Shown in pieces: positions 24,101 through 38,290 of a stretch of 64,000 nucleotides of DNA. The notes beneath the pieces were generated by a model, which had not been told where the DNA came from, made no database searches, and saw only the letters and a program-made list of their open reading frames with translations. The stretch spans positions 343,036-407,035 of the forward strand of contig VXAY01002374.1 in the NCBI GenBank assembly GCA_013399855.1. Direction: 5' to 3'. Origin of the DNA: Oxyruncus cristatus. Lineage: Eukaryota > Chordata > Aves > Passeriformes > Cotingidae. Positions within the stretch are counted from its first letter, which is position 1. Each line of letters begins with the position of its first letter. The position numbers and the translations under genes were made by a program.

Positions 24101-24947
24101 GGAGAAAGAGCAGACATAAGTAGCTGCAATTATAAGAAGATGAAGGCCACGCAAGAAAGTTACAATCAAGGGAAGTCATTCAAGACGAGAATATTAAGAA
24201 TCTATTAAACACTGAAGGAAATTAGAAAGTTAAACAAAACACTAAAAGGAGGAATAAAATAATTCAAAGGAAATAACAGGCAATTTAGTGAAGCTGAGAT
24301 TTACAGCTGTGGTCAACCAAAGTATCAGCCAGACATCAAGACACAGATAGAAATTAAGTACTACCTTCAAGCACTTGGCAACGAGATCAGAATACTAGCC
24401 ATATAGACTTAGTCTAAATGTCTAAATGCCTTAAAGTTTAATACCACTGGATACTTTTCCTAAAGTTTTACATGTTTAGTATCCACTAAAATTAAAAGCT
24501 CCAGTGCCACAAACAAAACAAGCAGGTGCTTTACAAGCTTACCTCAGTCAGCTAGCTCAGTCATTTTAGCTAAACCTTAGCCTTCAGCAAACCCCTCAGC
24601 AAACCCTGGAATCCTCACTGTTCTTCCTGAAAAGACTTTGTTAACGCATGAGCACCCCAACTCAAACGATTTTTTTTTTTATTTTTGGCAGTTCTCTCAG
24701 TATCAGCATGCCCTGGTTCTGATTCACAGCTTCCCCTATTAATCCAGTTCTGAATTGAATAAACCAAGACTAGCCGCTTCATAACAGCTTCAACACATAA
24801 GCAGACAGAATCTGAAAGGTCCAACACCCTTGATCTAGGCTATGACTAGATGAGTGTTTCCCTTAACGAAAAGGATGTCTTTGGTACCAACACAATGCAA
24901 GAGGCCTTGTGATATATGCAAGACAAGACGCTGTTCCAGGAATTTAC
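18114..24947 (-). other. CNOT4: CNOT4 intron (6.8 kb) after the RING exon
   Basis: A long intron in the coding part of the gene, with donor AAG|GTAAAT at 24948. I see no named repeat. Several minus-strand stretches look more open than expected (19867-20172, about 20404-20607, 21158-21305, 23847-24179), but none matches a protein I know. The 21158-21305 piece follows a good splice acceptor and is listed separately. Confidence 0.65.
21147..21305 (-). other. Possible alternative terminal exon or coding relic in CNOT4 intron 2
   Basis: On the minus strand an acceptor-like CTCATTTCAG precedes 21305. One frame is then open for about 49 codons (TYSVARQQVGNIGTSIVWKE and onward to a HLGNRKKV-stop), and an AATAAA lies just beyond the stop (21152-21147). 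That frame is not the one CNOT4 exon 2 would use: splicing from 24948 (phase 0) reads DLLGSKATSGKYW and stops after 22 codons. The protein-like composition, acceptor and AATAAA are seen; function is unknown. It may be a terminal exon making a RING-only product, a decayed insertion, or chance. Confidence 0.25.
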
Positions 24948-25121
24948 CTTTCTGCAAGCAGGACAAAGTCCATTCTCATCAGTGCGGATACGATGCCAAC
25001 AGAAACGACAAATTTGGTAGCCACAGGTGCAAGGGAAGAAATTGATGTCATCAATTTCCAGAGGCTCCATGCAAAGAGGGCATTCCACAGGGTCTTCCTT
25101 AGCATCAGGGCTGCGAGACAT
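24948..25121 (-). CDS. CNOT4: CNOT4 first coding exon: start codon and C4C4 RING finger
   Basis: 174 coding nt, residues 1-58, with the ATG at 25121-25119 and the donor AAG|GTAAAT after 24948. The RING is complete. Zinc ligands C14, C17, C31, C33, C38, C41, C53 and C56 are all cysteines, the C4C4 form typical of CNOT4/Not4. The segments PVECPLCMEPLEIDD, FFPCTCGYQICRFCWHRIR and GLCPACRK are unchanged from the vertebrate protein as I know it. This domain recruits the E2 enzyme. The start is chosen by homology (MSRSPDAKED) and by the purine at -3 (AAAG before ATG). Confidence 0.98.
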
Positions 25122-25191
25122 CTTTATATGTTCGCAGAGCAGCAAAAGTTTATAATAACTTAATAGACCAAGGTGGTCAGCACTTGAAGGT
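25122..25191 (-). other. CNOT4: CNOT4 5' UTR portion of exon 2
   Basis: 70 nt between a strong acceptor (a long T-rich tract, then CCTCTTGCAG, ending at 25192) and the ATG. There is no ATG inside it. Unusually, the reading frame of the start codon stays open across all 23 upstream codons. Confidence 0.85.
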
Positions 25192-28100
25192 CTGCAAGAG
25201 GAAAAAAAAAAGAAAAAAGTATTATTAATACTGTTGACAACCTTTCTTTTGTACCTTTCAATATTTCAGTTCTTCAAGTCACCATTTTCTTCATTCATTT
25301 CCTGAACTCAATCATTTGAGTATGTTTCTACTCTGTCAGTTTAAGGATGCAGAACAGGATAGTTACTTTCAGGCTCAAAACAAGGCACTTGGAGTCACCT
25401 CTAAGATATTCAATCAATTTGGGCATTTTCTTCTTTCTCTTTTCATTTAAGTACCACTCTGGATATGTAAAAGTATCTAATCTCAGCAAGCTGTCTCTAT
25501 CTGCTGCATAAGATATGCATGGAGATGGGGCAGAATTAAAGGACAATAGTAGAATTTTTAGGTGGACCATTGGAAGAAAAATAAAAGGAAAAAAGAAACA
25601 AAAATGAAAAACCCACTGAAAAGATGGGACTAGAGCTGATAGCTGGATGGTCATACTAGCTGTAATGAACTACATCACTTCTGTAGAAATATGCGAGCTC
25701 TGAAGTTTTTTAAAAATCGGGAATTATTTTTGCAATCACATTTTTCCCAAAACATCAGTAACGTAATTATAATTGAACCACACATACACAATCTGAAATC
25801 CCCCTCTACTTTCCCGGAGAGTTTTCTGTTTCATTGCTAAACACAAGCTAGTGGATTGTATGGTATCCAATCTTTCTCCAGGTTTTTAGGAGGAAGTCCA
25901 GAGAACAATTCTCACATCCACCTACTTGAAGAGTGATATTTAATTCTGTCATTGGAACTAAGTTGACTGAATGTTTTGAGATCAAACCCTTGCTCACAGT
26001 TTTCAGTATGGTGTGATGTTAGCCTTACATAGCTTTGGTTTCATACTTCAACCATCTCAAAAAAAAGAAAAAAACCACCAACCAGAACGGTTTTGATCTT
26101 CCTCACCCAAAACCGTACTTCCTTGCACAAAGTCTATCTTATAAAGCCCAAATCAAGCTGGGAACTCCCACCTTACAGGATAGGATCTGTTTATCATCAG
26201 TCTGCAATACTTGTCCCTGCCCTGCACACCTCTTCAGGAACAGAAACTTCTCTGCAAGCCACCAGAAGAGAGCCCTGAAGAGGAACCACACACATGCACA
26301 CAATCCAAGCACCAGCCAAATACACAGTAGAGAGTATACAGCTTCGTATGGGAATGGTTACACTGTCAGTAGATTAACCAGTAATTATGGGCGGATACCA
26401 GAAGCTCAGACTAACTGCAATTTCAACAAGTTTGGTAGGGAGCATATCGTCTAAGCACAAAGTTCTGGTACACATATATACTGTTACCCTAGAGAGAAAA
26501 AGTTCCACTGGATGACCACTTAAGGGTAGGGACGACAGAATGGCTTTTTAGATGCTGAGAGCATAATTCTCTATATGGCATGCACTAGCAACAATGTTGT
26601 CCTCTTTCCGACCTTCACAATGATTAAAATCAAAAAGTTAAACCCCCACAATAATGCAGTATAGTATCTTTTACTTCATTATCTATGCTTTCATTTGTGC
26701 TATATTCACAATCATTTTGACAGTCTCAAAACCAGGTTCTGGAACTTTACCAGTGTTTTCTACAGGGAACACCAGCAGAATCTGACCTGAAGGAAGGAAA
26801 GGATTAGCTTGTGAGCTTTGTCTTGTTTTTAAGTACACATCCCCACTGGCAGAAGAGTGGGAGGGACCCTTAAAAGGCCACAGAACATTATTTACCTGTA
26901 ATTTAACATTTCCTGTAAACTTTTCACACTTGTATGGCAGCAAAACCACTTAATACAAAAGAGACTTTAAACCAAAGCATGGATGAACTCTCCAGATTTG
27001 CTTCAGTTCAGATTTGGATCTGACTTTGTCACTGATCTCCCAACAACAGGTCAGTAAGTAGACAGCATATTTCCTTCTACTGCATACTCATTCCATCACA
27101 TGCTCAGCAGCTCTGAGCCTACCAAAACACGTAAGTAAAGCTATAGTAGTACTAATGAAATGGTAATTAAAAGCATCATTTTGAAGAAACTTGCATCACC
27201 ACAGTAAAATTACTTAACTTAGGAAGTTACTATTTGGAATCTCCAGTAAGAAGTGTCATCAGTTCATGTGGGGAAAAAAGCATGCCATACTAGCTAATGC
27301 CTCTGGGATAGGCAGACAAGCTCTAACAAAACTGCAACATGATTAACATTTATGAGTTGTTTAAGTGAACACTACGAGTTCAGCAGCTGTTAGCAATAAT
27401 GTCAATGGTTTGCTTCAGTCAGCAAATGGCCCGTTATTTTACAACAAGGAGTAAAGAGCAGCTGTGTGCCATGTTTCTTAAACTAAGAGGAAATATTTAT
27501 TTACTTGGTCACAGACCATTCAGGCATCCCCGTTTACAGATCCACCAGTGAAGTGTGTCTCCATTTCAGAAGGGTTTATTTACGAGGGTCTGTGTCTGAA
27601 ATCTGCATCAAAACAGTGCTTGTTTTTTTCAAAGCCAGAATAACATGCACAGTAAGGAATCATTAAAGCATTCTGCATATAGTGTGTGCACTACAAGAAA
27701 CACAGAAAAACCAGTCAGCTCTAAGGCTATTCCAAACAATTCCAGATTGATGTCACAGGAAAAGTAATGCAGCAATAGCAAAAAACAAAAGGCAGTATTA
27801 CATGTTGTGTTTAATCCAGAGTATCCAGTCTTTCAGATCAAGTTCAAAGAGATTAATTTAATGGCATCTCAGGAGAAAAGGAGGAAGGTTGCACACATGC
27901 ACACATGCTATACAAGCAGCTCAAATTTGTTCGTGCGCTTTCCAAAACTCCAACAACTGCAGTCAAACATGGCTCCAACAGTTCCATATCCTGTTTACAG
28001 AAGACTATGCCAAAACATTCACACAGGGATGGAGCAGAGGTGGACAATGTCCAGCAGCATGTTTCAGATGTAGGGATTTTGTAATAGGTAATAACCAAAT

Positions 28101-31100
28101 GACAGAAATATGCAGTTGTGTGCTTTATCCCTTTCACTATACCAGCTAGTAGATTCTTTTCCAAAAACAAGCAAAATGAAAAAAAGGATATTTTATTAAC
28201 TTTTTAAAGTGGTTACTTAGTGGATGACAGCTGTGTCTAATCTGCTTCATCAATTAACTGTCTCTTGATGACATCCTACAAATTTTGCAGTCATGCAAAA
28301 GCGATCCTACTCTTTTGAGGGTATTCACCTAAACATGATTTTACTTCTAATATAGATAGTGATTTCAGTCCATTTGGGATACAGCTGTTTGTTCCCTTTC
28401 CCTTTTGCACTTGAGGTGAGGAAGTTTAACTTTCAGCAGTTCATCTTCCCTATTTAACATTAAAAGGGTCATAAAAAAAAATGGTAGGGGGAAAAAAACT
28501 AGCTTGGTTTTCATTCTTTTTCCCCAAGTATACTAATTTGAGACTTGACACAAACTCCTCCTGTTCTCTCCACAGCAGACACTGGAGTATCTTCATTTGT
28601 AAGCATTTTAGTAAATGCGTCCCTTAAAGCTTAAGTTCTCCTCCAGGAGGGCAACTAGCTCCAGGGAACAGAGACATATTTCTCCCCCTCACACAATGAA
28701 CTGAATCCGGCCTTGCTACTTGCTTTAAGATAATAAAAGCAACTCAGACAAAAGTCCTCAAAATCTAGTCATGAAAAACCTCAATAAGGACTCACATCCC
28801 AGAAAATATTTGGATACTTTGAAGGAAAAAACCCGGATGTGTTAGCTAATATTTCACTTAAGTTCAAACATACCTGACACTTGAAGTGAAACAGGTCGGA
28901 GTCTATGCACTGAACCTTTAGTAAAGGCTCATTAAACTTATGCAAACAAACCCATAGTTTTTTTCATGGCCTTGTATCTCTTGAAACTCATCAGCCACAA
29001 GAAGTCTCAAAAACACAGCATAGATGCTTGCCTGCCTAATGCCACTAGAAAGGCAGCCCCTCCCACAAGACCCCTGCTCCCACTCTGCTGAAGGATCAGT
29101 TCCCTTTCTACACTTCACCTCTGTGTTGGTCCCACATAGAAGCTGGAGGCAGAAAGACAAGCAGACTACGACCAGCAGCTATAATGGGTTATCCCCTCCT
29201 TGAATCAGGGGAGCATCGGCAGCTCTGTCAGCACAGCAATCTCCTTTGAGCCAGCATGGGGCCACAGCAGCCTGAGGCCCATTTGGACAATCTCCTCCAC
29301 TAGAGACTGCTCAAAGGACAACAACATCCATCTTCTTCAGACTCAAAGTAAAAAATGCTATCACTGCATTGCAGTGACCACTGGAAGGTTTACACTAAAA
29401 CCTTCCATAGGCAGACTGCAGAGAAAAGCCCATTTTTACTGTTTTAAGCACACAGAACTGAGGGAGATTTGATGAGTTAAGTCATTCAGGGCCCCACAGA
29501 GAACCCATATGCCGAAAGTTCCCATATACACACCCCAAATGATACATGATGGTCTAGCAATAGACACAAGACTAGATGTTTTAATTAAGTCATCCACACA
29601 ATTCAGAAGAAATCTGGGAAAATTACACAGGCCATCTTCTTTGACATACTACCCTGTACTTGCCTGTCATTTTTCTGAGACCTACATAAGAAGAGTGTAG
29701 GGCTCAAATACACATCAAAATACAGTGATATTTTACAATCACCTGGTTACCAACGCTGCCACAGGAGACAGCAGGAGTGCTGAACAGGGGCTATGCTTTT
29801 TTAAGTTTTATGGCTCTGCTACTGACTGAGAACAAAGACACTTCAGTAGCAAGCAAGTTGGCTCTTGAATTCATCCAAGTTAATTTTCATTTGAGACCAA
29901 TGGAAAGGTCACTTCCTACTTCTTTTTCCTGACTGTGCTGAACATTTAAAGCAAACTGCAGTACAAATTGCAAAATCCTGCCCAGAAACTGCAAAGTCCA
30001 TTTTCTCCTATGTCTTCTTTCTGGAATAATGTTTATTACTCTGTCTGTGGTCTGCAGCTACATTTTGATCGCAGTACAAACAACATCTAAGAAAAGTTAA
30101 GACATAGACAAAGTCCCAAATGTTTGGAAAGTATGACCAGGAATCAGGCAGTCATCTCATTATTTCTAAAAACAGTGTTACACTGACTAGGATTATCCCC
30201 AAGTTATTTAGCTCAGAGGTCAAAACTGAAGCCTCTAGACACTCTCCCCTTTATGCCTCCCTGTAGGTGCTTAGAGAGCACTCACAGCCTCAGACTTGAA
30301 TTCTGCCAGTATAAGCAGTTGTACCATCACTTGAATCAATGAGATCAAAATGAAAGTATCCTTGCAGGGTCATATTTTACCTAAATCAGTCCTCCACCTA
30401 GTTCAACACAAAGCCACGCAGAAGCTTGCACTAGTGTTGTTAAAACATAGAAACAAGCACCTAGGGGTAGCAACTGCTCAAGCAGCATATTCAGCAACAG
30501 TGCAAAAATCAGCCAAAGAAATGACTAGAGAGGGTTCTACCTAATGATCTCAAGGCAGATAATAACAAAATCAGTTAGATGCCACCTGCTAAAGAGAACT
30601 TACCATTCTTTATAAACACACTGAACACACTATTTCAAGACAGTTATGTGGCAAAAGAGAAGTTACATACCACAAAGATGCTTTCTCATTTAAACTGAAC
30701 CAAGAATTGGTCATTGTAGGCTTATTGTTACAGTACTCAGAACACTGATGCATACACAGCTACATACTATCAGTGACACATGCCAAGTAACATATTTACT
30801 CAAATACCTTAGTTTCTTACAAGTCATGAACAGAAAAAAGATGTTTCATTTTATTTAGAAATAAAAAAGGCCAAATAAGATTCTGACAAATCCATCCACA
30901 AGCACATAAAACTCTGGACACAATTATCCAGGAGAGCAACGCTACCCTAGCATCTATGTCAACTCACTCAATGAAATGAAAAGCATAGTATTCGGACAAT
31001 TTGTAATCGTCCTAATTAATTTCCCACATTCATTCTTATTCAATTCTAGGATTCCTTACTTTCTCTTTCTGCATATCCCCATTTCATTTTTGTACCTACA

Positions 31101-34100
31101 GCACCACTATATATAGACATGATATGTCTAAAGCATTTGGATAAAGAATTAGAAGTCAGCTATAAAATTAATAGTTTAAATATTTTAAAAACCTGTGTCA
31201 CACACAGAGACCATGTAACATTGGTATACATATTCCAGCACGGTTATTTCCTCTGGACACAAGAAGGAGATGCTCAAGCAACAAGTGAAACACAATAGCT
31301 ATACTGTACAGATTTGTATACAGCAAATTATGTATCACAAATTGTTGTCAAAGGATGTTGCAAAGTTCCATCTGAACTATTCTGAATTCCCTAAATCTTT
31401 CATTACTTAGAAAAATGCTACTACTTCATTTCTTGTACTTTTTCTTCACAGTATCTGCTACCAGTCACTGTCAGAAACGTGATACAGATAGACCAGCTTG
31501 CCAACCACGCAGCAACCACAGGTGGTTATTAAACAGGCAATTTGTGGAAGGGAGTGTCTTTATTCTGTTCACGCAGCTCTCTAGCTCAAAACACTCATTC
31601 TGCAGTTGGGGTATCTGCACATCAGTGTACCATAGTTCAATTTTTCCATAATGTTGTGTTCTATTTAGTCCTTAGTAAGGTGGCATATACTCAAACACAC
31701 ATTTGTCCTCCTTGTAATTCTGTACAGCACGGCTAGCATTGGAAAACTCCTATTCTTTCCACGTCCTAGTGTGCCAGTTTTCTCTGTGTTTGAAGACCAG
31801 CATATTGATACTGTTGTGTAAGACTCATATACTAACAGAACCAGTAGCAGACAACTGGAACAGTACTCTGCAGAAACAGTGTCTTGTAAAAGACATGTGG
31901 TTTAAGAGGTTAAAAGCTCTGTTAATACATATATAGGCAGTAATTTGTTTGCAATATGGCAATATTCAATTGTAAAAGTAACCACTAACAGTGTATTCAG
32001 CAGAACACCCCAGCAGACAGATTTTTAATGATAACCTAACAGCCTAACACTGTCCAGCCACCCCAAGTCCCTACGGCGAGGTAGAGGCCAGGTGAGTGAT
32101 GGCAGTTCAACTTCATTGACCTGCACCTCCTTCTGTTTCACCCATGTTTTCAAGCCTGTTTTCCAATGCTTTAACCTCCTCAGACTAAAAACTCCAGACA
32201 CAGATGTTTCATTGGTGCTATGCCAAGTAAATTTGGGAAAACTAGCTTCAACTTTTCATGTTGGAACCCTCTGAGCCATGACTTCCTGCTACTGAGGCAT
32301 CTCACTTATCTATGTATTTCTTATCCTTCTGCTGCTCTTTACTCACTATGACTTATAATACCCAATTTTAAGACAAACTGCAAGCCAGCACTCCCCACAG
32401 TTTAAACTGACTAAGTTTTCATCTATAAAGTAATTTTTTCTATTGATAATTACTATCAATGTTGATCTACAACTAAAAGTTTGTTGTTTGCTTATTTAAA
32501 CCACTGCAGCAGACAGACTGCATTACCCATATTTCAGTTGCTTTTTCGGTACATAAGAACTCTGGTTTTTGAGGGTTTGTTTCTTAATCCAAACCCACTG
32601 CTACATTTAATAACTTTTTTTAAAAAAATCTACATTAAATTTTAAAATTAGCATAATGTACGGAAGTCATAAATTCTTAGATGTGCTTCTAACATAAGAC
32701 AACATGTTCACAAAACTTGAAACCAATTTAGTTATCTAAAAGTGGCACTGTTAAAAGTAGTTTTTATCTCTAAATCCTTTAAGATTTCAGTAGTATATTA
32801 TATCCTCATTTTCCTTTCCTGAGGATAAGAAGCTTTTTCACCTTAAGAAAATTGGTTCCTATAGTGAAAGTGAACACATCATTGAACTAGAAAATTAAAG
32901 TGGCATGGCATGACTGTGCCTTTAAGAAAAGTTGGTACAGGAGGTAAACAGATTCCAGATTTTCATTAGTGGATTCTACTAGTATAATGTAGAACTGAGT
33001 ACTTATAATCAATACACCTTGATTGATACATGTTGAATACTAACACACTTGTTAAATTGATTTGGATGGGAGAGTTGAGCAAACAAACTCATTTTAAGAG
33101 ACATTATCTACAGACCAATTTAAATCTTAAAACAAAACCCAGAATTCACAATGCAAAAAACGTGCTGCCCAAGTCACAACATCAGTGATACTGTTCCCCT
33201 TTGTACCACCGCTCAGGATATCCTCCTCCATTTCCCATGACAGAGCTCAGCTCTGTCTGTCTCCTCGGTAGCCCTCTCACCATATCCCATTTTCACTGGT
33301 CTCCGGGTGCCATTCAGCCTATTCACATTTCTGTAGGACGCCTTCATTCAAAAGAGGAAAAAACTACCATTTGTTCCAGGCTTCCAGCTATCAGAGTCTT
33401 TATCAGTCCATTGCTTTCTTCAGGGAAGAAAAGAGGTGAGAACATGCCAATTCTATAATGAAAGCTTCTTGTCCTAATTTATATTAGATTGCATACTTAA
33501 TAATAATAGCCAGTAGTCTCAGATCCAATCAGAACAGCTCAGGTCTGAAGAGTTCCACAGTCTTTTAAGATCAACAACCCAGAAACTCCTACATGGGGTG
33601 GGGTGGGGGGAATCACCCGACTTGAGGGTGCAAGACTGCCTTTGAATATAACCTATTTGCAACAGCCTGCTTGCAATCATCACCTTCTGGTTAATTTTGC
33701 AGAGGGACTTAGTGTTAACCTGTTGCTCCAGTTGCATTAGTTCACATACACTTAATATTACAACTGTTTTGATCTGAAAGGATGCCTGAAGAACAAGAGT
33801 CATGCCATCACTGAAGTACAATCTGGCACAGAGCACCATCAATGCAATATGCTTTGAAAGAAGTATATGTTTGTTTTTTTATAACTTGCATTCAAGGACA
33901 GCTCAGCTTTGACATTAAACACCCCTCATTTTCATGGTGCAGCACAGACAAGACCACTGCAGCATCTTTAGAAGTCCTAGCCTGCCTATCCAGCTGTATT
34001 CACTAATTTAAACAGTTGTATTACCCAGTAAAAAAATCCTGTAAGCAGTTTTCTTATTAATTAATGGATATTTGTTATCCAAATGAAGGAAAACTAATAT

Positions 34101-37100
34101 TCAGTTAAACCTCCTGCAAACAGATCTCCAAAGATCTAATTATCTATTAGATAAATATCTTCCTCTACAGCAAAAGGATTATCTGTTATTTGTCCCTGAA
34201 GAAGCAGTAACAGAAAGAATATCACAAAAACTATTAAAAACACAGCAGTTCTGCTCTTAGGGGAACAGTATCCAAGAGTTAACACAGACACATTTCTGAA
34301 ATTATGTTGGGAATACTTCCAAAAGTTAGAGCTGCTGGGGGCAGAGGGGAAGAAGCACAGAAAAGGGGTATAAAAGCTGATCACACCAAAGAGATCCACA
34401 TTCTTATTTGTAGCACCATGCCTTACAAAGACACACACACATATTCCTTGACCCAGTAAGAATTACAAAAATCACTTGTAGAAAACTAGATATAAAATGC
34501 AAGTCTGCCTGATCACAGACTGTGGTTTCTCTTCTCAACCTACTAAGGACCTCAGAAACCCTCCAAAGTCCTCAATTCCCCTTACGAAGTGCTGAGTTGT
34601 CACTGCGATATTAAGTTATAGCAAACCAGGAAAGTGTAGCAGCCACATCTCAGTATTATCAAAAAACTCACACAACAGAGAGTAGTAAGTAGTAAATTTT
34701 CTATTTATGCATAAGTGGGGGGATTGACCACCCCACATGCCTTGCCTCCAGCCAAGAGCCCCCTTGAACATTGTTCTTAATTTCACAGACTGTTTGAGAT
34801 GCTTTTCTTGAACAGAAAGAGTATAAATCAATGCACGAGGTAACTTTTTCCATGTTACCAAGATATGAATAAAACTAAGAACTATTCACTCTCAAGCTTA
34901 ATAACACAGTTGAATACACTTCAGATGTAGGGTATGGGAGATCCAGTTGGGATTAGTATCAACTCCTCAGTTCCCTTCCATAGCATCCTTGAAATTAGGA
35001 AAGCAAACTAAGACACCAGAAAATCTGAGCGAGAACAAATTTAAGTAATTCTCAAAGCTCTTTATGTTTAAAATAACCTTCCAAAAATGGATAATAAACT
35101 ACTTAACATTTATTTGTTTTCTTCCCACCTTCTCAATTAAGATATTTTTATTAGGCTTCAACTCATGCAGTTGTCCAGCATTTTCAAATAACTTGACCTT
35201 TACAGAGCAACAGAGCTATTATGTGCTTTTCAAGTAATTTTAAACAGCAAACATGAACATAGTATCAGCCTAATCGCTGATTTCTTAGCAACAACGGTAT
35301 TAAGTCTCCCATGTTTTTCCATAATCCATGAAAGAAAAGAGACTTTTTAGTTGGGTTGGAAGGGGAGAGAGGTACCAAAATAAGTTTAACACCGAGAAAT
35401 CTGCACAGAGAACGAAAGCCTCATACAGCTCATCTGTGGGTTCTGGATGAGCAGCGATTCCAGTTTGAGTGCTTCTGCTAATCAAGAAATAATGCAAAGC
35501 ATTGAGCTCAGAAGAATAAAAACTCTTTGTCAAAGTCCATGCACTCCTCAGTGCTCACAATTCCATCTTGAAACTCACTGGTAGCTGACACCAGAGATCA
35601 GAGGACCGGCATGAAGTTTGCTCTATGACACACTGATTGACAAGTCAACAGCCACAGAGTACTAGACTGAAAATGCCATCTTATTCTTACACTCGTAAAA
35701 CACAAACTACTACTTCATCACTTCCCTGGGCACAAACCATAAAGTATCTGTGCCAACAACTCCCCTTGGTTCTAGCAGTTTGTACTTTAAGTCTAACATT
35801 AACTTATAAAAAAAAAATCTTCATTTCACTCTGGAATTTTGTGTTTGCTTTACAAAGAAACCAAATTATCATCTGATTCTCCAGACTGTAGCTTTATATC
35901 TCACAGCTCAAAGTGTCCTACCAGATGCCATGAAGCAATAAAGCCTTCAAGACTTTTTAAGAATTGTGCTAATCAGATTGGTTGGAATGGCACAGATACA
36001 GTATCAGCCAGAAGCACGTCTCTCTCCCAAAAGTTTCTACAGACCTAAAAAGAAAACAACCATTAAGAGAAAAGCAGCCCAATGTACATTCTTTACACAG
36101 AGCCAGAAAACAGAGACACCTCTTCTCCAGAGCTGCAACTGCTCCCCTGTAAATCTATCAGGAAGCACACATTTCTCTCTCAGGGAAGAAGTTTCCACTC
36201 CTAGGGGTAGCCCTACGAGCAGGAACGTCAGCAGGTGGCTACTAAGTAGCCCTCTTGGCTTTAACTGAAGAAGACGGCAAGAGAGTAAGAAAGAAGTGAT
36301 CCTACGATCAAACCCAACAGCTAATCACCACACAAGCAATTCTTGAAAAGGTCAAGAATGAAGCAGAGACAGTAAGAATAAAATTTAAAGCCTATTAAAT
36401 CAGTTCATATTTTTGGACACAGAAATACAGTGTAGGAGCAATACTGTCAGTTGCTGTCATGCCTCCACATAGGTGAGAGTACAAGAAAAACTGCTGGACC
36501 AGTAACAGCTCTGATAGACTTCATGGTTTACTCTATCAGCTTTTTTTGCACTATACCACTTCAAATATTTCCAAGTCTGAATCAAGTATTTTGCCTCTTA
36601 ATGACTCTTATTACATAGATCAAATCAACATGAAGAGTTTTTTTTTTTTTAAATCAGGTAACTCAGTAGTAATTTTTCTTCATGTACCTCACATTTTTTG
36701 AATATGCTGTGGTCTACAGCTCACTTAGAAAAGAAAGAAAGGAGAGGGGGAAAAAAAAAAAATCAAACAGATCCCCTGACTGTTCCTGACTCAGCACATG
36801 CAGAACAAAGCCAGAATTTTCTCTTTTGGAGCATCAAGCAAAAGTTAATGAAGTTGCATTTTGAATTTTCAAGAAAAATACAGTTTGGGAAATAGTGACA
36901 ACCAGCAATCAGTTACAAAAAGCTGACATGTGAATTGCCATTCCCAGTAATTAAATATTACAAAAAAATATTACATTAAACAATAGTCTAGAACTGGGAT
37001 TTCTTGCCTCCATTTATTAAAATTGCAGAAACCCCAACTGTAGAAACCCCAATACCCATGTATCAGTACACACAGCCTGAAAAACTGGCTGACGTTTCCC

Positions 37101-37834
37101 CCTCAATACCTGATCATTCATTATTTATCCAATAATTTTTCCATACAAGTTCTACTTATAAGGAGTGCAAATTTATAAAAACATAGTTAATGCCTGATCA
37201 GAAAATTTTGAAACACACTTCACGGAGGTAAAGAATAAATCTCATCACAAACATTTGATGCAAGAGAGCTATAAATTCTACTTTGTATTTATTTTTAAAG
37301 CCATTTTGCTTAAGAGTTTGACTGGGTTTGTCTCTACAAGTAAGTTTATAAATTAAATCAAAAAGTTGACCTTTACAGAGTCTGGTCAGTGACACATGTT
37401 GTGTGTAAGGCAGCTGTGGAGAAGCCCAGTTCTTCCCTGCTGAGCCTGTACTTCAAAACTTTTGCTATTGAGTTCGTACTGATGCTTTTTGACAGGTAGC
37501 TGCAATAGCAGATTTTTAAAAACAAGAATTGATAGTTAAAATGTTTTAGAAGGGACTTGACTAGTCCTTTACTGAAAAGAAAAGCTTTGCTTGGAAGCAT
37601 TAAAAAATATTCCAGAGAAATTAAGCAGATTCAATTTCTTTGCCTCTCCCTCTCATTGGGTTAACAGAATTGGAGGTACACTGGTACTTCCAGTACTGCA
37701 CATTATTTCAGCTCCCAGCCAGGTTATTAACCATCCATAGCAGCATCCATTCATAAAGAAAGAAATATACAACATTCTCCAGGTGTAAACAAATACTGTA
37801 AAGCCTGTAGCTTTTAAGATTTAATCTGTAATCA
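25192..37834 (-). other. CNOT4: CNOT4 intron 1, proximal 12.6 kb without recognised features
   Basis: AT-rich intronic sequence. ORFs such as 25328-25654, 26035-26454 (139 codons), 27853-28170 and 33519-33842 have no conserved motif and overlap others in different frames. I found no named repeat, tRNA, snoRNA or microRNA hairpin by eye. Homopolymer runs occur (for example T at 36639-36650 and a purine run near 36731-36763). Confidence 0.7.
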
Positions 37835-38290
37835 AGTCTGATGACCATGCTGGAGTTAGCAGGCAAAGAAAAAACTATCCAATTGCTCATAGACAAGTCA
37901 CCACCTCTAAGTAATTTTTTGATGGAAGTCACAGATCATGAGGACCAGAAAAACCTTTTCTCCTTAAATTTCAAAAAAGCATTCAATAGGGTTCTGCTGA
38001 GCTCTCTAAATAAACCAAGCTGCCATCAGTAGTGCCTGTCCTCTCATGGATTAAGAATTGATTTTTAAAACTTGGCAACAAAAGAAGGAACAAGAGTCAA
38101 CCATAGAAGCTCCAAACAATTCTGATATCACAGATGTAAGTAATTCTATTTATTAACAATCTGGAAAAGAAAGCAAGGAGGAAGTGGACAGAAGTTACAA
38201 CACCAAAGGACTTAAATTTAAGACCAGCACAGAAAGTCGAAGGATCTTATGAGATTAAAGAGTGACAAAACATTATGAAATATACTGTTG
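37835..38290 (+). mobile_element. Possible ancient LINE (CR1-like) reverse transcriptase relic
   Basis: The plus strand has a short frame ending LFSLNFKKAFNRVLLSSL, resembling the LDFKKAFD-type motif of LINE reverse transcriptases. A TATTTATTAACAATCTGGAA piece follows at about the distance where CR1 encodes INDLE. The intervening sequence is too decayed to align with confidence. Confidence 0.4.

Noticed and set aside
26035..26454. A 139-codon plus-strand ORF in intron 1
   Set aside because: It has no recognisable motif, its low-complexity Lys/Asn start comes from an A-run, and another frame overlaps it. Nothing supports it as a gene.
33597..33611. G-runs (also near 42800, 46600 and 54080) as G-quadruplexes
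   Set aside because: None has four separate G3 runs with proper loops on inspection, so I call them simple G-rich runs.
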